DNA of 64,000 nucleotides from Paraburkholderia acidicola (GTDB lineage Bacteria; Pseudomonadota; Gammaproteobacteria; Burkholderiales; Burkholderiaceae), in the NCBI RefSeq assembly GCF_002362315.1, contig NZ_MTZV01000003.1, positions 310,001 to 374,000 on the forward strand, read 5' to 3'. Within the stretch, counting starts at the first letter, position 1. The number at the start of each line of letters is the position of its first letter. Positions 34,964 to 47,189 of this stretch are shown here, in pieces. The translations under genes and the position numbers were made by a program. Below the pieces are notes generated by a model, which had not been told where the DNA came from, made no database searches, and was given only the letters and a program-made list of their open reading frames with translations.

Positions 34964-35506
34964 TTACTGCGGCTCCGGAATCACCAACGGCCCGCAATCC
35001 CGATCCGTCACGAACACGGCCAGCAGCTTCGCCGGCCGCACCGGATCCGGATTCTCCGCCAGCAGGTGCAACGCGCGCGGCGGTTCGAACCATGTCGCAC
35101 CACTGCGGTAATCGATCGCGGGCGTACCTTCCATCTGCGAACGCACCGTCCCCTCCAGCACGAACGCCGTCACCGATCCCGGATGCCGATGCGGGCCCGA
35201 CAACGCCAGCGGCGGAAAATCGACCACCGCCGTCGTCACAGACTTGCCGGGCACATCCGGCAACGGTTCACACGACAGCACCTTGACCTGCGTAACCGGC
35301 CGGCTGGCCGCACCGGGTTGCGCAGGCGCACTCGAAAACATCGGCTGATCCGCTGCACTGCAGATATCCTGCAGCCACTGTTCGACGGAACCCGCCCCGC
35401 TGCCGGCATGCCGGAGCGACACGACCAACGGCATCAGCACCAGCGCCACGGTCGCCACGCGCGGCCATGCAACGCGACGGGGCATCACCGAGCACGCGGT
35501 GCTCAT
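34964..35506 (-). CDS. Membrane-anchored cupin-domain protein
   Basis: This is a 180-residue protein with an N-terminal hydrophobic segment (WPRVATVALVLMPLVVSL) and a single cupin domain. SGPHRHPGSVTAFVLEGTVRSQ carries the metal-binding histidines, and GATWFEPPRALHLLAENPD the second cupin motif. It is probably periplasmic. Its start codon shares one base with the stop of the epimerase gene upstream (TAATG), so it is translationally coupled. The function is not recognised. Confidence 0.78.
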   Translation of the reverse strand: MSTACSVMPRRVAWPRVATVALVLMPLVVSLRHAGSGAGSVEQWLQDICSAADQPMFSSAPAQPGAASRPVTQVKVLSCEPLPDVPGKSVTTAVVDFPPLALSGPHRHPGSVTAFVLEGTVRSQMEGTPAIDYRSGATWFEPPRALHLLAENPDPVRPAKLLAVFVTDRDCGPLVIPEPQ

Positions 35507-36270
35507 TACATCGCCTCCGTCGACAGACGCAGACCAGGTTCCCAACCCAGTTCGCGCCGTACACGCGCATTGCTGACCACATCATTGTCTTCAGTCACAT
35601 TGAACGCACCGTGCGCCGCATGTTGCACGGCCAGCAGCGCCGCCCATGCAGCCGCTTCTACATGCACCGGGCTCGCGCCAGTCGCGCTCGCCGCACCGGT
35701 GCCCGGCCCGTACAACTGCCCGTAGCGCAGCACCGCACCGTGCAGTCCGGGCGTATCGAGCACACACCGTTCGAGCGCCGCCACACCGACGACGCTCACG
35801 CTACGCGCGCCTTGCGCCTCGAGATCGAGCGGCTGCGCTTCGGTGTAAGGCTGCGGACCAGGCGCATAAGCCCATGCAATGCTCTGCGCGACCATGCGTG
35901 CGCAGCCGGCGGCCAACGCCGCGTCGACCAGATTGCGCGTGCCTTCGCTGCGTATGCGCGCATTGCGGACCGCGGCATCGGCCATCTGTTTCGGGTCGAG
36001 GCCGGCCGGTAAATCGGTCAGTTGATGAATCACGACGGTCGGCGCGACGCGCTGCACTGCCGCGCGCAACGCCGCCGCGTCGAATACATCGACGACGACG
36101 GGAATCGCGCCGAGTGCATCGAGCACCGCCGATCGTTCCGCGCGCCGCGTGCTGCCGTACACCGTATAGCCCACACGCGTCAGCAGCGGCACCAGCGCCC
36201 GGCCGATGACACCGGTCGCGCCAGCCAGAAAGATCCGCTCGCCGCTTTTGCTTGTTGTCGTCGTTGTCAT
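35506..36270 (-). CDS. NAD-dependent epimerase/dehydratase family protein
   Basis: This is a 254-residue extended SDR protein. RIFLAGATGVIGRALVPLLTRVGYTVYGSTRR is the nucleotide-binding motif. SIAWAYAPG shows the substrate region, though the usual YxxxK catalytic pair is not obvious. AAGGAGAAG precedes the start. It forms a two-gene operon with the cupin gene and is divergent from a MocR regulator, which probably controls it. Confidence 0.82.
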   Translation of the reverse strand: MTTTTTSKSGERIFLAGATGVIGRALVPLLTRVGYTVYGSTRRAERSAVLDALGAIPVVVDVFDAAALRAAVQRVAPTVVIHQLTDLPAGLDPKQMADAAVRNARIRSEGTRNLVDAALAAGCARMVAQSIAWAYAPGPQPYTEAQPLDLEAQGARSVSVVGVAALERCVLDTPGLHGAVLRYGQLYGPGTGAASATGASPVHVEAAAWAALLAVQHAAHGAFNVTEDNDVVSNARVRRELGWEPGLRLSTEAM

Positions 36271-36331
36271 GGTGCTTCTCCTTCGCTATTTTTCCTGTTC
36301 ATGTCCATCAGCGTAGCGTTACGATGCCCTG

Positions 36332-36362
36332 TGGAAAAGATCCAAGAATGGAGAAAATGATC
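36332..36362. promoter_or_regulatory. Direct repeats in the MocR/epimerase divergent region
   Basis: TGGAAAAGATC (36332-36342) and TGGAGAAAATGATC (36349-36362) are related direct repeats 17 bases apart, immediately before the MocR start. Direct-repeat operators are common for MocR regulators. Confidence 0.3.
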
Positions 36363-36367
36363 AGGCC

Positions 36368-37828
36368 ATGAATGCAGAGCACAGTTACCTCGATGCCCTC
36401 CAGCTCGATCGCGGCCAGCGCGTGCCGCTGCACCGGCAGATCTACGAACGCATGCGTAGCGCGATCGAGCAGCGCATGCTGCAACCCGGCAACCGCGTCG
36501 CGTCGGCCCGCGCGCTCGCGAGCGAACTCGGTGTGGCGCGTAGCACCGTCGAGGCCGCCTACCAGCAGCTGACCGGCGAAGGCTATCTGGTCGCGCGCGG
36601 CCAGGCCGGTACCGTCGTCTCCGCGCATCTTCCGCCGCCGGTGTCGCGCGCAGCGGGACCGCGTACGGTTGACCGGCACTCGCGCAAGCATTCAAGTGCC
36701 CTCCCTAACGCATTGCCGCAGGGCACTGCGCCGCCACCGTTCCAGCTCGGCACCCCTGCCCTCGATGCATTCCCGCGCAAGCAATGGACGCGCCTTGCCG
36801 CACGCCGACTGCGCATGACCTCCACCGCCGATATGTTCTACGGCGACCCGTGCGGCTACGGCCCGCTACGTCAGGCAATCGCCACTTATCTGCTCGTGTC
36901 GCGCGGCATTGCATGCAGGCCAGAACAGGTGTTCGTGACGGCGGGTTACCGGGCGTCGCTGGCATTCGTCGTGCGGACTCTGCTGAAACCGGGCGATCGC
37001 GTCTGGACCGAGGATCCGGGCTACCCACCCACGCGTGATGTGCTCGAACACGCGGGCAACCGCCCCGTCGCGATACCCGTCGATAGCGAAGGAATGCTCG
37101 TCGCGCACGGTATCCGTCACGCACCGAAGGCGCGTATGGCCGTCGTCACGCCATCGCATCAGGCGCCACTTGGCGTGTCGCTAACGCTGCCGCGGCGTTT
37201 GCAGTTGCTCGACTGGGCGTCGCGTACAAACGCGTGGATCGTCGAGGACGATTACGACGGCGAGTATCGCTACAGCGGTGCACCGCTGCCCGCGCTGAAG
37301 TCTCTCGACGCGCACGATCGCGTGATCTATGCAGGCAGTTTTTCGAAGACGCTCTACCCCGGTCTCGCGCTCGGCTATCTCGTGGTACCGGAACGGCTCG
37401 TCGATACGTGCATCGAGGCCGCGCGAACGTGGTCGAACGGTTGCCCGCAGATCACCCAGGCCACCGTTGCCGATTTCATGTCGGCGAGTCATTTCTCGCG
37501 GCATCTGAAGAAGACGCGGCTCCTGTATGCGCGGCGCCGGGCGATGCTCGTGGCCGCACTTGCAGCGGTGTTCGGTGAAAAGGTTCGCGTCGATCTGACG
37601 AGCGGCGGTATGCATCTGATCGCGCGCTTCACATCGCGTGTGGGCGATCGCGAACTCGCGCGACGTGCGCAGCAAGCTGGGTTGAATGCTCAGTCGCTAT
37701 CGGGTCGTTATGCCGCGCGGCGTGGCCATAACCATAGCGATAAGGGGCTCTTGCTGGGCTTCACCAACATCGCTTCCGCTGACGAAGCAATGCGATTGTG
37801 TACGCGTCTACGTGAGGTGCTGAAATGA
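36368..37828 (+). CDS. MocR-family (GntR-aminotransferase) transcriptional regulator
   Basis: This is a 486-residue PdxR-type regulator. Residues about 12-80 are a GntR winged helix (VPLHRQIYERMRSAIEQRMLQPGNRVASARALASELGVARSTVEAAY). The rest is a fold-type I aminotransferase domain with PLP lysine in GSFSKTLYPGLALGY and EDDYDGEYRYSGAPLPAL. Such proteins bind PLP or a PLP-amino acid adduct as signal. It is divergent from the epimerase/cupin operon, a likely target. No pdx genes are adjacent. Confidence 0.9.
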   Translation: MNAEHSYLDALQLDRGQRVPLHRQIYERMRSAIEQRMLQPGNRVASARALASELGVARSTVEAAYQQLTGEGYLVARGQAGTVVSAHLPPPVSRAAGPRTVDRHSRKHSSALPNALPQGTAPPPFQLGTPALDAFPRKQWTRLAARRLRMTSTADMFYGDPCGYGPLRQAIATYLLVSRGIACRPEQVFVTAGYRASLAFVVRTLLKPGDRVWTEDPGYPPTRDVLEHAGNRPVAIPVDSEGMLVAHGIRHAPKARMAVVTPSHQAPLGVSLTLPRRLQLLDWASRTNAWIVEDDYDGEYRYSGAPLPALKSLDAHDRVIYAGSFSKTLYPGLALGYLVVPERLVDTCIEAARTWSNGCPQITQATVADFMSASHFSRHLKKTRLLYARRRAMLVAALAAVFGEKVRVDLTSGGMHLIARFTSRVGDRELARRAQQAGLNAQSLSGRYAARRGHNHSDKGLLLGFTNIASADEAMRLCTRLREVLK

Positions 37829-37883
37829 GGCGCTGAAGTGATGCACCGTCACTGTCGCAGTTCAATCGGCACACAATCGCCGC

Positions 37884-39227
37884 TCAGTCTTCGAATCGCT
37901 CCAGCCCCGACGCTTCCGCATTGCGATCCGCCACCCCAGCCCACGCAGCCGCCTCAAGCGCAAAGGCCGCGATCCGCGCAGCCGTCAATGGTGCAAGCTG
38001 CACACAGAGCGCATCGAGTTCCGCCCACGCACCGCGCTCGAGCGCTTCGATCGCCGACAGCAGCGTGCCCAGCACGCCATCGCGCGTCAGGATCGCCGCA
38101 CGGATCGGTCGCGCCAACGTCAGCACGTTAAGCGTCCCTTCGAGCGAGCCACCAAACACCGCATCGACAAACGAAAACACGCCTGTCAGAAACGCCGCAT
38201 CCGCTTCATCGCGACCCGCGGCCGGCAGATGCGTAATCGCGAGTTCCATGAACCGCGCGCGCGTCGCCGCAAGCTGCAGCAGCGGATCGTTTTCGAGTGC
38301 GACCTTGCGACCGTCCGCGTAAAGCAGCAATTGCGTCCATCGCGCGATGCGGTCGGTGCCGGTCGCATTGATCGCGTCGCGCAGCGTCGTCACCTTGCGA
38401 CCGCTAGCGAGACTGCTCGCGTTGGCAAGCCGCATCAGATGCATCACCAGTACCGGGTTCAGCTTCAGTTCGGTTTCGAGCTGCGCGACGGTCGGCTCCG
38501 AGCCGAGCAGATGCAGCAGATTGAGCAACGCGTGGCGCGGTGCGCTGACACGCCGCGCCGACGAAGCCTGCGGACGTGCAAAGAAATAACCCTGAAAACG
38601 GTCGAAATCCAGTTTGAACGCCGCTTCGAAATCGGTCTGCGTATCGATACCCGATGCGATCAAAATCTTGCCCGCTGACTTCAGCGCGCTCACAAGCTTC
38701 GGCAGTATCGCCTGCGCGATGCCGGTGAAATCGATCTTGACGGCTTCGGCATAAGGCAGCAGTTGCGCGAACGTATGATCGGCCTGCACAACCGCATCGA
38801 GCACAAAGCGGTAGCGCCGCGCATGCAGCGTGACGATGCGCGCGATCAGTTGATGGTCTACGGTGATATCGGGTGGCAGTTCGAGGAGAAAGCGCTCGGC
38901 GGGAAGCATGGCGAACGATTCGTCGAACAGCATCTCGCGCGTGACATCGAGGTAGCCGATGTGCCCGACGAGCGCAGCGCGCACGGCCGGCTGGATCGCG
39001 GCACGCACGACCGGGTGCACGCCGATGAGCCGGTCCGGTACGGGGGTGGCAGTGGTGTGAGGATCGGCGTCACCGGGCTGTGCCGCACGGGCTTTCAGTT
39101 CGTAACCGCACAGCATCGCATCGCGATCGAGCAATGGCTGACGCGCAAAATAAACCTGCTCTTCGATACTGCCCGTCATGCCCGGCACGGCCTGGCGGCG
39201 CGGATCTTCGGCCGCGATCGTATTCAT
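37884..39227 (-). CDS. EAL-HDOD (YuxH-type) signalling protein
   Basis: This is a 447-residue protein with an N-terminal EAL-like domain (YFARQPLLDRDAMLCGYELKAR) and a C-terminal HDOD domain (LNLLHLLGSEPTVAQLETELKLNPVLVMHLMRLANASS). The EAL signature is degenerate (ELK) and other catalytic acids are missing, as is usual in YuxH proteins. It probably binds partners or c-di-GMP rather than cutting it. MNTIAAED at 39227 has AGGGGA upstream. This is the third protein with EAL or HDOD domains in the window. Confidence 0.88.
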   Translation of the reverse strand: MNTIAAEDPRRQAVPGMTGSIEEQVYFARQPLLDRDAMLCGYELKARAAQPGDADPHTTATPVPDRLIGVHPVVRAAIQPAVRAALVGHIGYLDVTREMLFDESFAMLPAERFLLELPPDITVDHQLIARIVTLHARRYRFVLDAVVQADHTFAQLLPYAEAVKIDFTGIAQAILPKLVSALKSAGKILIASGIDTQTDFEAAFKLDFDRFQGYFFARPQASSARRVSAPRHALLNLLHLLGSEPTVAQLETELKLNPVLVMHLMRLANASSLASGRKVTTLRDAINATGTDRIARWTQLLLYADGRKVALENDPLLQLAATRARFMELAITHLPAAGRDEADAAFLTGVFSFVDAVFGGSLEGTLNVLTLARPIRAAILTRDGVLGTLLSAIEALERGAWAELDALCVQLAPLTAARIAAFALEAAAWAGVADRNAEASGLERFED

Positions 39228-39411
39228 TCCAGTCCCCTGGCGAAGCGCGGCGCGCTTCGGCCTGCTTTGGTCTTTGCTTGTGTGTGGGCGTCCGAACCGG
39301 TTGCGAATGCTGACAAAGGCTTCCAGCAACTTTCCGGGCGCCCGGCGATTCTAGCGCAGAGCGCCGCACGGGGCATGGATATGTACGAGATCGCGCCACG
39401 CGTATGGGCAC

Positions 39412-39448
39412 GCAAAAACGCCACTGGCCGCTTCGCGGCGGCCAGTGG
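39412..39448 (-). terminator. Terminator of the binding-protein gene
   Basis: CCACTGGCCG (39421-39430) and CGGCCAGTGG (39439-39448) form a 10-bp stem. On the minus strand it is followed by CGTTTTTG. It ends the transcript of the gene at 39516-40313. The rest of 39228-39515 holds the promoter region of the EAL-HDOD gene and no gene of its own. Confidence 0.8.
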
Positions 39449-39515
39449 TCAAACACTTCGGGGGATGCTGTTCATGCGCCTGCCATCGTGTGACAGGCAC
39501 ATGTCGACCAGCGAT

Positions 39516-40313
39516 TTACTTCAACACGACCTTCACGTCGAAGTACTTCGCAGCGAAACGATCGATACTGCCGTCCGTCTTCAGATCCTTCAGCGCCTGA
39601 TTGAGCGCATCCTTCAGCGCCTTGTCGCCCTTACGCACGCCAAAACCCACCCCGGCGCCGAGCAGCTTCTCGTCGCTGACCGGCGGTCCCGCGAATTCAT
39701 AGCCCGCACCCTGCGGACGCTTCAGGAAGCCCTTCGATGCCGCTTCCGCGTCCTGGAACGCCGCGTCGAGACGACCCGACGCGAGATCCTGATAAATCTG
39801 GTCCTGCGTCTGGTACGGCACGACGTCCACGCCGGCCGGCGCCCAGCGCGCCTTCGCATAGGCTTCCTGAATCGTGCCCTGCAGCACGCCCACGTGTTTG
39901 CCCTTCAGCGAGGCCGGCGTCGGCAGCAGCCCACTGCCCTTCTTCGCGATCATCTGGTTGGGGATGACGTAGATCGGGTCGGTGAAATCGATGGCCTGGC
40001 GGCGTTGTTCGGTGATCGTCATGTCGGAGTTGATCGCGTTGAACTTGCGCGCCTGCAACGCAGGAATCAAGCCGTCGAACGCATTTTCAACCCACACGCA
40101 TTTCACTTTCAGCTTCGCGCAGACCGCATTGCCGATGTCGATATCGAAGCCTTGCAGTTCGCCGGTCGGCGACTTCGATTCGAACGGCGCGTAGGACGCT
40201 TCGACACCGAAACGGATTTCCTTGAGATCGCTTGCCGATGCGCTGCCTGCTGCTGTCGTTGCCGCGGCGAACATCGCGAGTGCGGCGAGGTTTCGCCAGT
40301 TCATGTTCATCAT
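39516..40313 (-). CDS. Periplasmic basic amino acid-binding protein of an ABC transporter
   Basis: This is a 265-residue solute-binding protein of the HisJ/ArgT/AotJ family. A signal peptide (MNWRNLAALAMFAAATTAAGSASA) precedes KEIRFGVEASYAPFESKSPTGELQGFDIDIGNAVCAKLKVKCVWVENAFDGLIPALQARKFNAI, typical for lysine/arginine/ornithine/histidine binding. Two adjacent ATGs (40313, 40310) are possible starts. The permease genes that fit it (aotQMP type) lie at 50.8-53.1 kb, beyond the ast operon, and lack a binding protein. This gene is the obvious partner, though it sits apart with its own terminator. Confidence 0.9.
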   Translation of the reverse strand: MMNMNWRNLAALAMFAAATTAAGSASASDLKEIRFGVEASYAPFESKSPTGELQGFDIDIGNAVCAKLKVKCVWVENAFDGLIPALQARKFNAINSDMTITEQRRQAIDFTDPIYVIPNQMIAKKGSGLLPTPASLKGKHVGVLQGTIQEAYAKARWAPAGVDVVPYQTQDQIYQDLASGRLDAAFQDAEAASKGFLKRPQGAGYEFAGPPVSDEKLLGAGVGFGVRKGDKALKDALNQALKDLKTDGSIDRFAAKYFDVKVVLK

Positions 40314-40585
40314 GGGTATTCCAGGAGGGATTTCAGTCAAACCAAAACAGGATCGAGCCGGGCCGCACAGGATCGCAGCACCGGCGTATCGCTTCAAATG
40401 CGGTCGATCGGCGTGATGCGCCGCAGCAGTCGCGAACGCGCGATTGTACAGGGCCTGCACCCGCGAGCCTGGCGAGGACGCGTGACCAGGAGGGTTTTGA
40501 CATGGCGACGATGGACGCAGCGAATCCGCAATTTCGTGTCGCGTGCGGGCAAGGATAGCGAGGCAAGACGCCGCGATACGATGCG

Positions 40586-41491
40586 TTAGCGCCCGCCGCC
40601 GTCGGCGACATCGTGTGCGAGCCACGTAGCGAGATGCGTGAACACCGCGGCAACATGTGGCAAGTGGCGCGACTCGGGATGCGCCAGCACCCAGATCTGC
40701 GATTCGGCTTCATCGAGCGGTGGCGTCAGTTGCACGAGATCGTCGCGGCCGCGGGCCAGTAACACCGGCAGGATGCCGACGCCGAAACCGCGCGCGACGA
40801 TCTCCAGCACCGCCATCACGCTGTTGGTCCGGTAGCGCGGCTGCACGCCCGGGCAATGGCGCTTGCGCCACAGCACCGAAGGATGGTCGCCGAGCGAGCT
40901 GTCGGGTGCGACCCAGTCGCAACGCGTGAGCGTCTCGAGATCCCCCGCGTGAATACCGCTCGATTTCGCGGCGAACGCCGCAATGCGCAGCGGTCCGACT
41001 TTCTTGCCCACCAGATGCTCGGGCGCACGTTGCGTCGCGCGTACAGCGATGTCCGCATCGCGCTTCGTGAGGCTCGCCAGCGAGTTATTCGCGGTCAGTT
41101 CGAACGACAGCGCCGGATGCAGCGCCGCGAAATCGCGCAGTGCAGGTAGCACGAGGCCGTACAGGACGGTGTCGGTGGTGGTGACGTGTACCGATCCGGA
41201 GACGCGGTGATTGCTCGCCTGCACGCTCGAACGTGCAGCCGTCAGTTCGCTCTCGATACGTTCGGCGTGCCGCGCGAGTTGCAGGCCAAGCGGTGTGGCC
41301 CGATAGCCGGTCCGCGAGCGTTCAAACAACCGCTGAGCGAGCCCGCGCTCGATGCGCTGCACCGCGCGGAACATCGTCGATGCATCGATGCCGAGCCGCA
41401 GCGCCGCTTCGGCGAGTGTGCCGGCCCGGACCAGTGCGAGTATCGTCTGGGTGTCCGCCGGTGTCAGTTCGTATTGCGTTTTTGCACGCAT
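40586..41491 (-). CDS. LysR-family transcriptional regulator
   Basis: This is a 301-residue LysR regulator. The N-terminal HTH reads ADTQTILALVRAGTLAEAALRLGIDASTMFRAVQRIERGLAQRLFERSRTGY, and the rest is the periplasmic-binding-like effector domain. M at 41491 starts the conserved part. It is divergent from a glutathione S-transferase gene, its most likely target. The effector is unknown. Confidence 0.88.
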   Translation of the reverse strand: MRAKTQYELTPADTQTILALVRAGTLAEAALRLGIDASTMFRAVQRIERGLAQRLFERSRTGYRATPLGLQLARHAERIESELTAARSSVQASNHRVSGSVHVTTTDTVLYGLVLPALRDFAALHPALSFELTANNSLASLTKRDADIAVRATQRAPEHLVGKKVGPLRIAAFAAKSSGIHAGDLETLTRCDWVAPDSSLGDHPSVLWRKRHCPGVQPRYRTNSVMAVLEIVARGFGVGILPVLLARGRDDLVQLTPPLDEAESQIWVLAHPESRHLPHVAAVFTHLATWLAHDVADGGGR

Positions 41492-41628
41492 GGTTTGGCA
41501 ATCCGCCTGTTTGTCCGCGAGTCGAACCGGTGCTACTTTTACCACATCGACTTGTCGGCCGACGAGCCGTGCAACCGGACACGCTTACGTGCTCCGCAGT
41601 CACTCACCCTCAAGCCAAGGATTTCTGC

Positions 41629-42243
41629 ATGAAACTCTACTTCTCTCCCGGCGCCTGTTCGCTCGCAGTCCACATCGCACTGCGCGAAGCGGACGTCGAC
41701 TTCCAGGGCATCAAGGTCAATCTCGCGCAGCACAAACTCGCGAGCGGCGAAGACTACTACGCGATCTCGCCGCGCGGCTATGTGCCGTTGCTCGAATTCG
41801 ACGACGGCACGCGGCATGTGGAAGGCGCCGCGCTGCTGCAATACGTCGGCGACCTCGATGCGCAGCACGCGTTGATTCCGCCGGTTGGCTCGGCGGCGCG
41901 GCTCGCGGTGCTCGAATGGTTGACCTTCATCAGCTCGGAACTGCATAAGACGTTCAGCCCGTGGCTATGGCACGCGGATACCGCCGAATCGACCAAGGCA
42001 GCGTGCCTTGCGAAGCTCGCCGCGCGTTTCTCGGAACTCGACCAGGTGCTCGCCGATCGCGACTACCTGACCGGGTCGTTCACGGTCGCCGATGCGTACG
42101 CGTTCACGATCGTCAACTGGGCGCCGATGCTGAAGGTCGATCTGTCCGCGTATCCGCATCTGCAGGCGTATCAGGCGCGGGTCGCCGCCCGGCCGAAGGT
42201 GCGCGAGGCGTTGATCGCGGAAGGTCTGGTGAAGGCTGCCTGA
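41629..42243 (+). CDS. gstA: Glutathione S-transferase
   Basis: This is a 204-residue beta-class-like GST: MKLYFSPGACSLAVHIALREADVDF matches bacterial GstA with the catalytic cysteine (C10) and a nearby serine. YVPLLEFDDGTRHVEGAALLQYVGD fits the glutathione site, and the helical C-terminal domain ends in KVREALIAEGL. It conjugates glutathione to electrophiles in the cytoplasm. The start at 41629 follows CAAGG. It is divergent from a LysR regulator gene. Confidence 0.9.
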   Translation: MKLYFSPGACSLAVHIALREADVDFQGIKVNLAQHKLASGEDYYAISPRGYVPLLEFDDGTRHVEGAALLQYVGDLDAQHALIPPVGSAARLAVLEWLTFISSELHKTFSPWLWHADTAESTKAACLAKLAARFSELDQVLADRDYLTGSFTVADAYAFTIVNWAPMLKVDLSAYPHLQAYQARVAARPKVREALIAEGLVKAA

Positions 42244-42276
42244 GCCTAAACATAAACCTAAGCCTGACAGGCAGGC

Positions 42277-43335
42277 TCAGGCGAGTGCGGCGAGGGTTTC
42301 GCGCGTCGTTTCGATCACCAGCAGGCCGGCGCGCAAACCGGGCTTCACGGTCGGATTCGGAAACACGATGCGCTCCTCGTCGTGCCGCACGATGTAGCGA
42401 TAATCGGCGTCGCGTGCGAGCAGCGTGTCTTTCGCGAACGGCGTGAAGTTCGGCACGTCGGCGGCGACCAGTAGTTCGAATGCGTCGCTCTGCTTTGTGA
42501 TCTGGTCGATTACCGTGAAGACGCGTGGCAGCGGCGCGTGCTCGCTTGCGGTGTGTCCGGGGCCTGCGAGTAACTGGCGCAGTGCATGATCCGCCCCGGC
42601 GAAACGCGTCAAATCGTTCTGACCAAACGGCCGCACCTTGCCCAGTTCGAGCGTGCATGCCTGCGCGCCGCAATACTCGGCGGTGAAGTGCGAGTAGGTG
42701 TTGGCCTTTGTCGTATGCAGCAGGACGGCGGCGATCTGCGCTTCGCCCAGCCACTCGAACATCGTGCGCGAGAGCGGCGCACCGGTGTATGGCAGCAGCG
42801 CGAACCGCTCGAACACCGATGCGCGGATTGCCGTGTGCAAGTCGATGTGCCAGCGGGTTGAGGATGCTTCCGTTGCAGCCGCTGCACCAAAGAACTGCAC
42901 CGCCGCACGTTCGAGCGCAACCGCACGCGGTGTCTCGCGACTATCCGGCAACTGCGCATGGCGTCCGCTGAACAAACGGTTCAGATCGTCATCCAGATAC
43001 CGGCACGACGCGCGCATCGCCGCGACGTTGCCGAGTATCACGAGCAGGCGGCACGTGAGCGTTGCGCGCCCTTCGGCGATATCGGCTACAAGGCGCGACA
43101 GCAGTTCGATCGGTGCCGTTTCGTCGCCATGCACCCCCGCCGAAGCCAGCACGCTGCATGCGCCCGGCGGCACATCGGGCTCGAACTGCAACACACCTTC
43201 ATCGAGCCACGTCCAGCGCACACCGTTCGCGCACACACCTTGCGTGTGTCCTTCCTGCAGACGTTCACCCGCCAGTGTCCACGCGAGAAAATCAGCGAGC
43301 ATCGTGCTCGCGCCAGGTTCAACGCTGGAAGTCAT
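42277..43335 (-). CDS. astE: Succinylglutamate desuccinylase
   Basis: This is a 352-residue zinc hydrolase, last step of the arginine succinyltransferase pathway: N-succinylglutamate to glutamate and succinate. Zinc ligands are in [14 protein letters not shown] and [31 protein letters not shown] carries the catalytic glutamate region. The start overlaps the end of astB by 17 bases; a Met 11 codons later is an alternative. It is the last gene of the operon. Confidence 0.93.
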   Translation of the reverse strand: MTSSVEPGASTMLADFLAWTLAGERLQEGHTQGVCANGVRWTWLDEGVLQFEPDVPPGACSVLASAGVHGDETAPIELLSRLVADIAEGRATLTCRLLVILGNVAAMRASCRYLDDDLNRLFSGRHAQLPDSRETPRAVALERAAVQFFGAAAATEASSTRWHIDLHTAIRASVFERFALLPYTGAPLSRTMFEWLGEAQIAAVLLHTTKANTYSHFTAEYCGAQACTLELGKVRPFGQNDLTRFAGADHALRQLLAGPGHTASEHAPLPRVFTVIDQITKQSDAFELLVAADVPNFTPFAKDTLLARDADYRYIVRHDEERIVFPNPTVKPGLRAGLLVIETTRETLAALA

Positions 43336-44659
43336 ACAGCGAGCCCAGGCCGAGAATCTGCGTCAGTTCATCGAGTGCGGTGCGTGACTCGCGCAGCAAC
43401 TGCGGATCGGTGAGATCGGACGGTGCGAGGCGATCGCGATAGTGCTTCTCGATCCAGCCATCGAGCCGGCCAAACAGCGTGTCGTCGATCCACACACCTG
43501 GCGCCACCGCGGCACGCTCCGCTTCGTTCAACACGACGCGCAACCGCAGACACGCCGGACCACCGCCGTTCTTCATGCTTTCGCGCAGATCGAACACGAG
43601 CACGTCATCGATCGGACCACCACGTCCTGCCAGTCCATCGAGCCACGCCGCCACGCGAACGTTCTCGCGGCATTCCTGCGGCACGACCAAGACCTGGCGA
43701 CCATCGGGACACGTCAGCAGCTGGCTGTTGAACAGATACGACGACACCGCGTCGGCAACGCTGACCTGCGCATCCGGCACTTCGATCACGTCGAAAGGTG
43801 CGCCGAGTTTCGTGAGCTTCGTGCGTAGTTCGTCGTACACCGCGTTCTGCTCGACAAATGCAAGCTGATGACAGAACAACGTATGACGATTACCGACTGC
43901 GATCACGTCGTTATGGAACACGCCCGCGTCGATCACGTCGGGGTTTTGCTGCGCATAGACGGTCGTTGCTTCGGTGAGCCCGTGGCGTTGCGCAACCGCG
44001 CGACTCGCTTCGAAAGTTTGCCGCGCCGGGTAAAGCTTCGGCTCCGGCCCACGCCGGTATTCGCTGCGTCCGTAGACGAAGAACTCGACGCCGCGCGTGC
44101 CGTACTCCGCGCTAAAGCGCGTATGGTTCGCCGCGCCTTCGTCGCCGAGCGCCGGCGTGCCCGGTAACGCTTCATGCACCGCGAAGCGCGCGGGGTCCGC
44201 GAAGATCGCGCGCAGTGTGCGGCGCGTCGATTCGTGTTCGATCGCGCGATGCAGCTTGCTGCACAGATTCGCGGGCGTGAAATGTACGCGACCATCGTGC
44301 GTATCCGCCGACGGGCTCACGGTCGCCGCGTTCGCGGTCCACATCGCCGATGCCGAACTCGCCGCGGCGAGCAACTCGGGCGCGTCCTTCGCAACGCGCG
44401 CGATCACGGTCGCGTCGTCGCCGGAGAAGCCGAGTTCGCGCAACAGCCGCATCGATGGGCGTTCCTGCGGGGGCAACACGCCCTGGCGAAAACCGAGATC
44501 CGCAAGCTGCTTCATCTTGCGCAGCCCCTGTTTTGCAGCGGCCTTGGGGTTTGCGGCGGATTTCTCGTTGCTCAGCGACGCGACGTTGCCGAACGACAGC
44601 CCCGCGTAGTTGTGCGTCGGGCCGACAAGTCCGTCGAAGTTGGCTTCCGTGGCTTGCAT
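43319..44659 (-). CDS. astB: N-succinylarginine dihydrolase
   Basis: This is a 446-residue amidinotransferase-fold enzyme that turns N2-succinylarginine into N2-succinylornithine, two ammonia and CO2. [19 protein letters not shown] at the start, [14 protein letters not shown] with the catalytic histidine and [13 protein letters not shown] with the nucleophilic cysteine are all present. [10 protein letters not shown] at 44659 is the natural start; the ORF runs further upstream without conservation. It lies 14 bases after astD. Confidence 0.95.
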   Translation of the reverse strand: MQATEANFDGLVGPTHNYAGLSFGNVASLSNEKSAANPKAAAKQGLRKMKQLADLGFRQGVLPPQERPSMRLLRELGFSGDDATVIARVAKDAPELLAAASSASAMWTANAATVSPSADTHDGRVHFTPANLCSKLHRAIEHESTRRTLRAIFADPARFAVHEALPGTPALGDEGAANHTRFSAEYGTRGVEFFVYGRSEYRRGPEPKLYPARQTFEASRAVAQRHGLTEATTVYAQQNPDVIDAGVFHNDVIAVGNRHTLFCHQLAFVEQNAVYDELRTKLTKLGAPFDVIEVPDAQVSVADAVSSYLFNSQLLTCPDGRQVLVVPQECRENVRVAAWLDGLAGRGGPIDDVLVFDLRESMKNGGGPACLRLRVVLNEAERAAVAPGVWIDDTLFGRLDGWIEKHYRDRLAPSDLTDPQLLRESRTALDELTQILGLGSLYDFQR

Positions 44660-44673
44660 GGTCGTTTCCCCGC

Positions 44674-47185
<2,512 letters not shown>

Positions 47186-47189
<4 letters not shown>

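Noticed and set aside
34623..35093. 156-codon minus-strand ORF after the porin
   Set aside because: Crosses the porin terminator and overlaps the cupin gene in another frame; no family resemblance or transposase signature.
38763..40589. 608-codon plus-strand ORF opposite the EAL-HDOD and binding-protein genes
   Set aside because: Runs through two unrelated genes, a terminator and an intergenic region; no recognisable domain.
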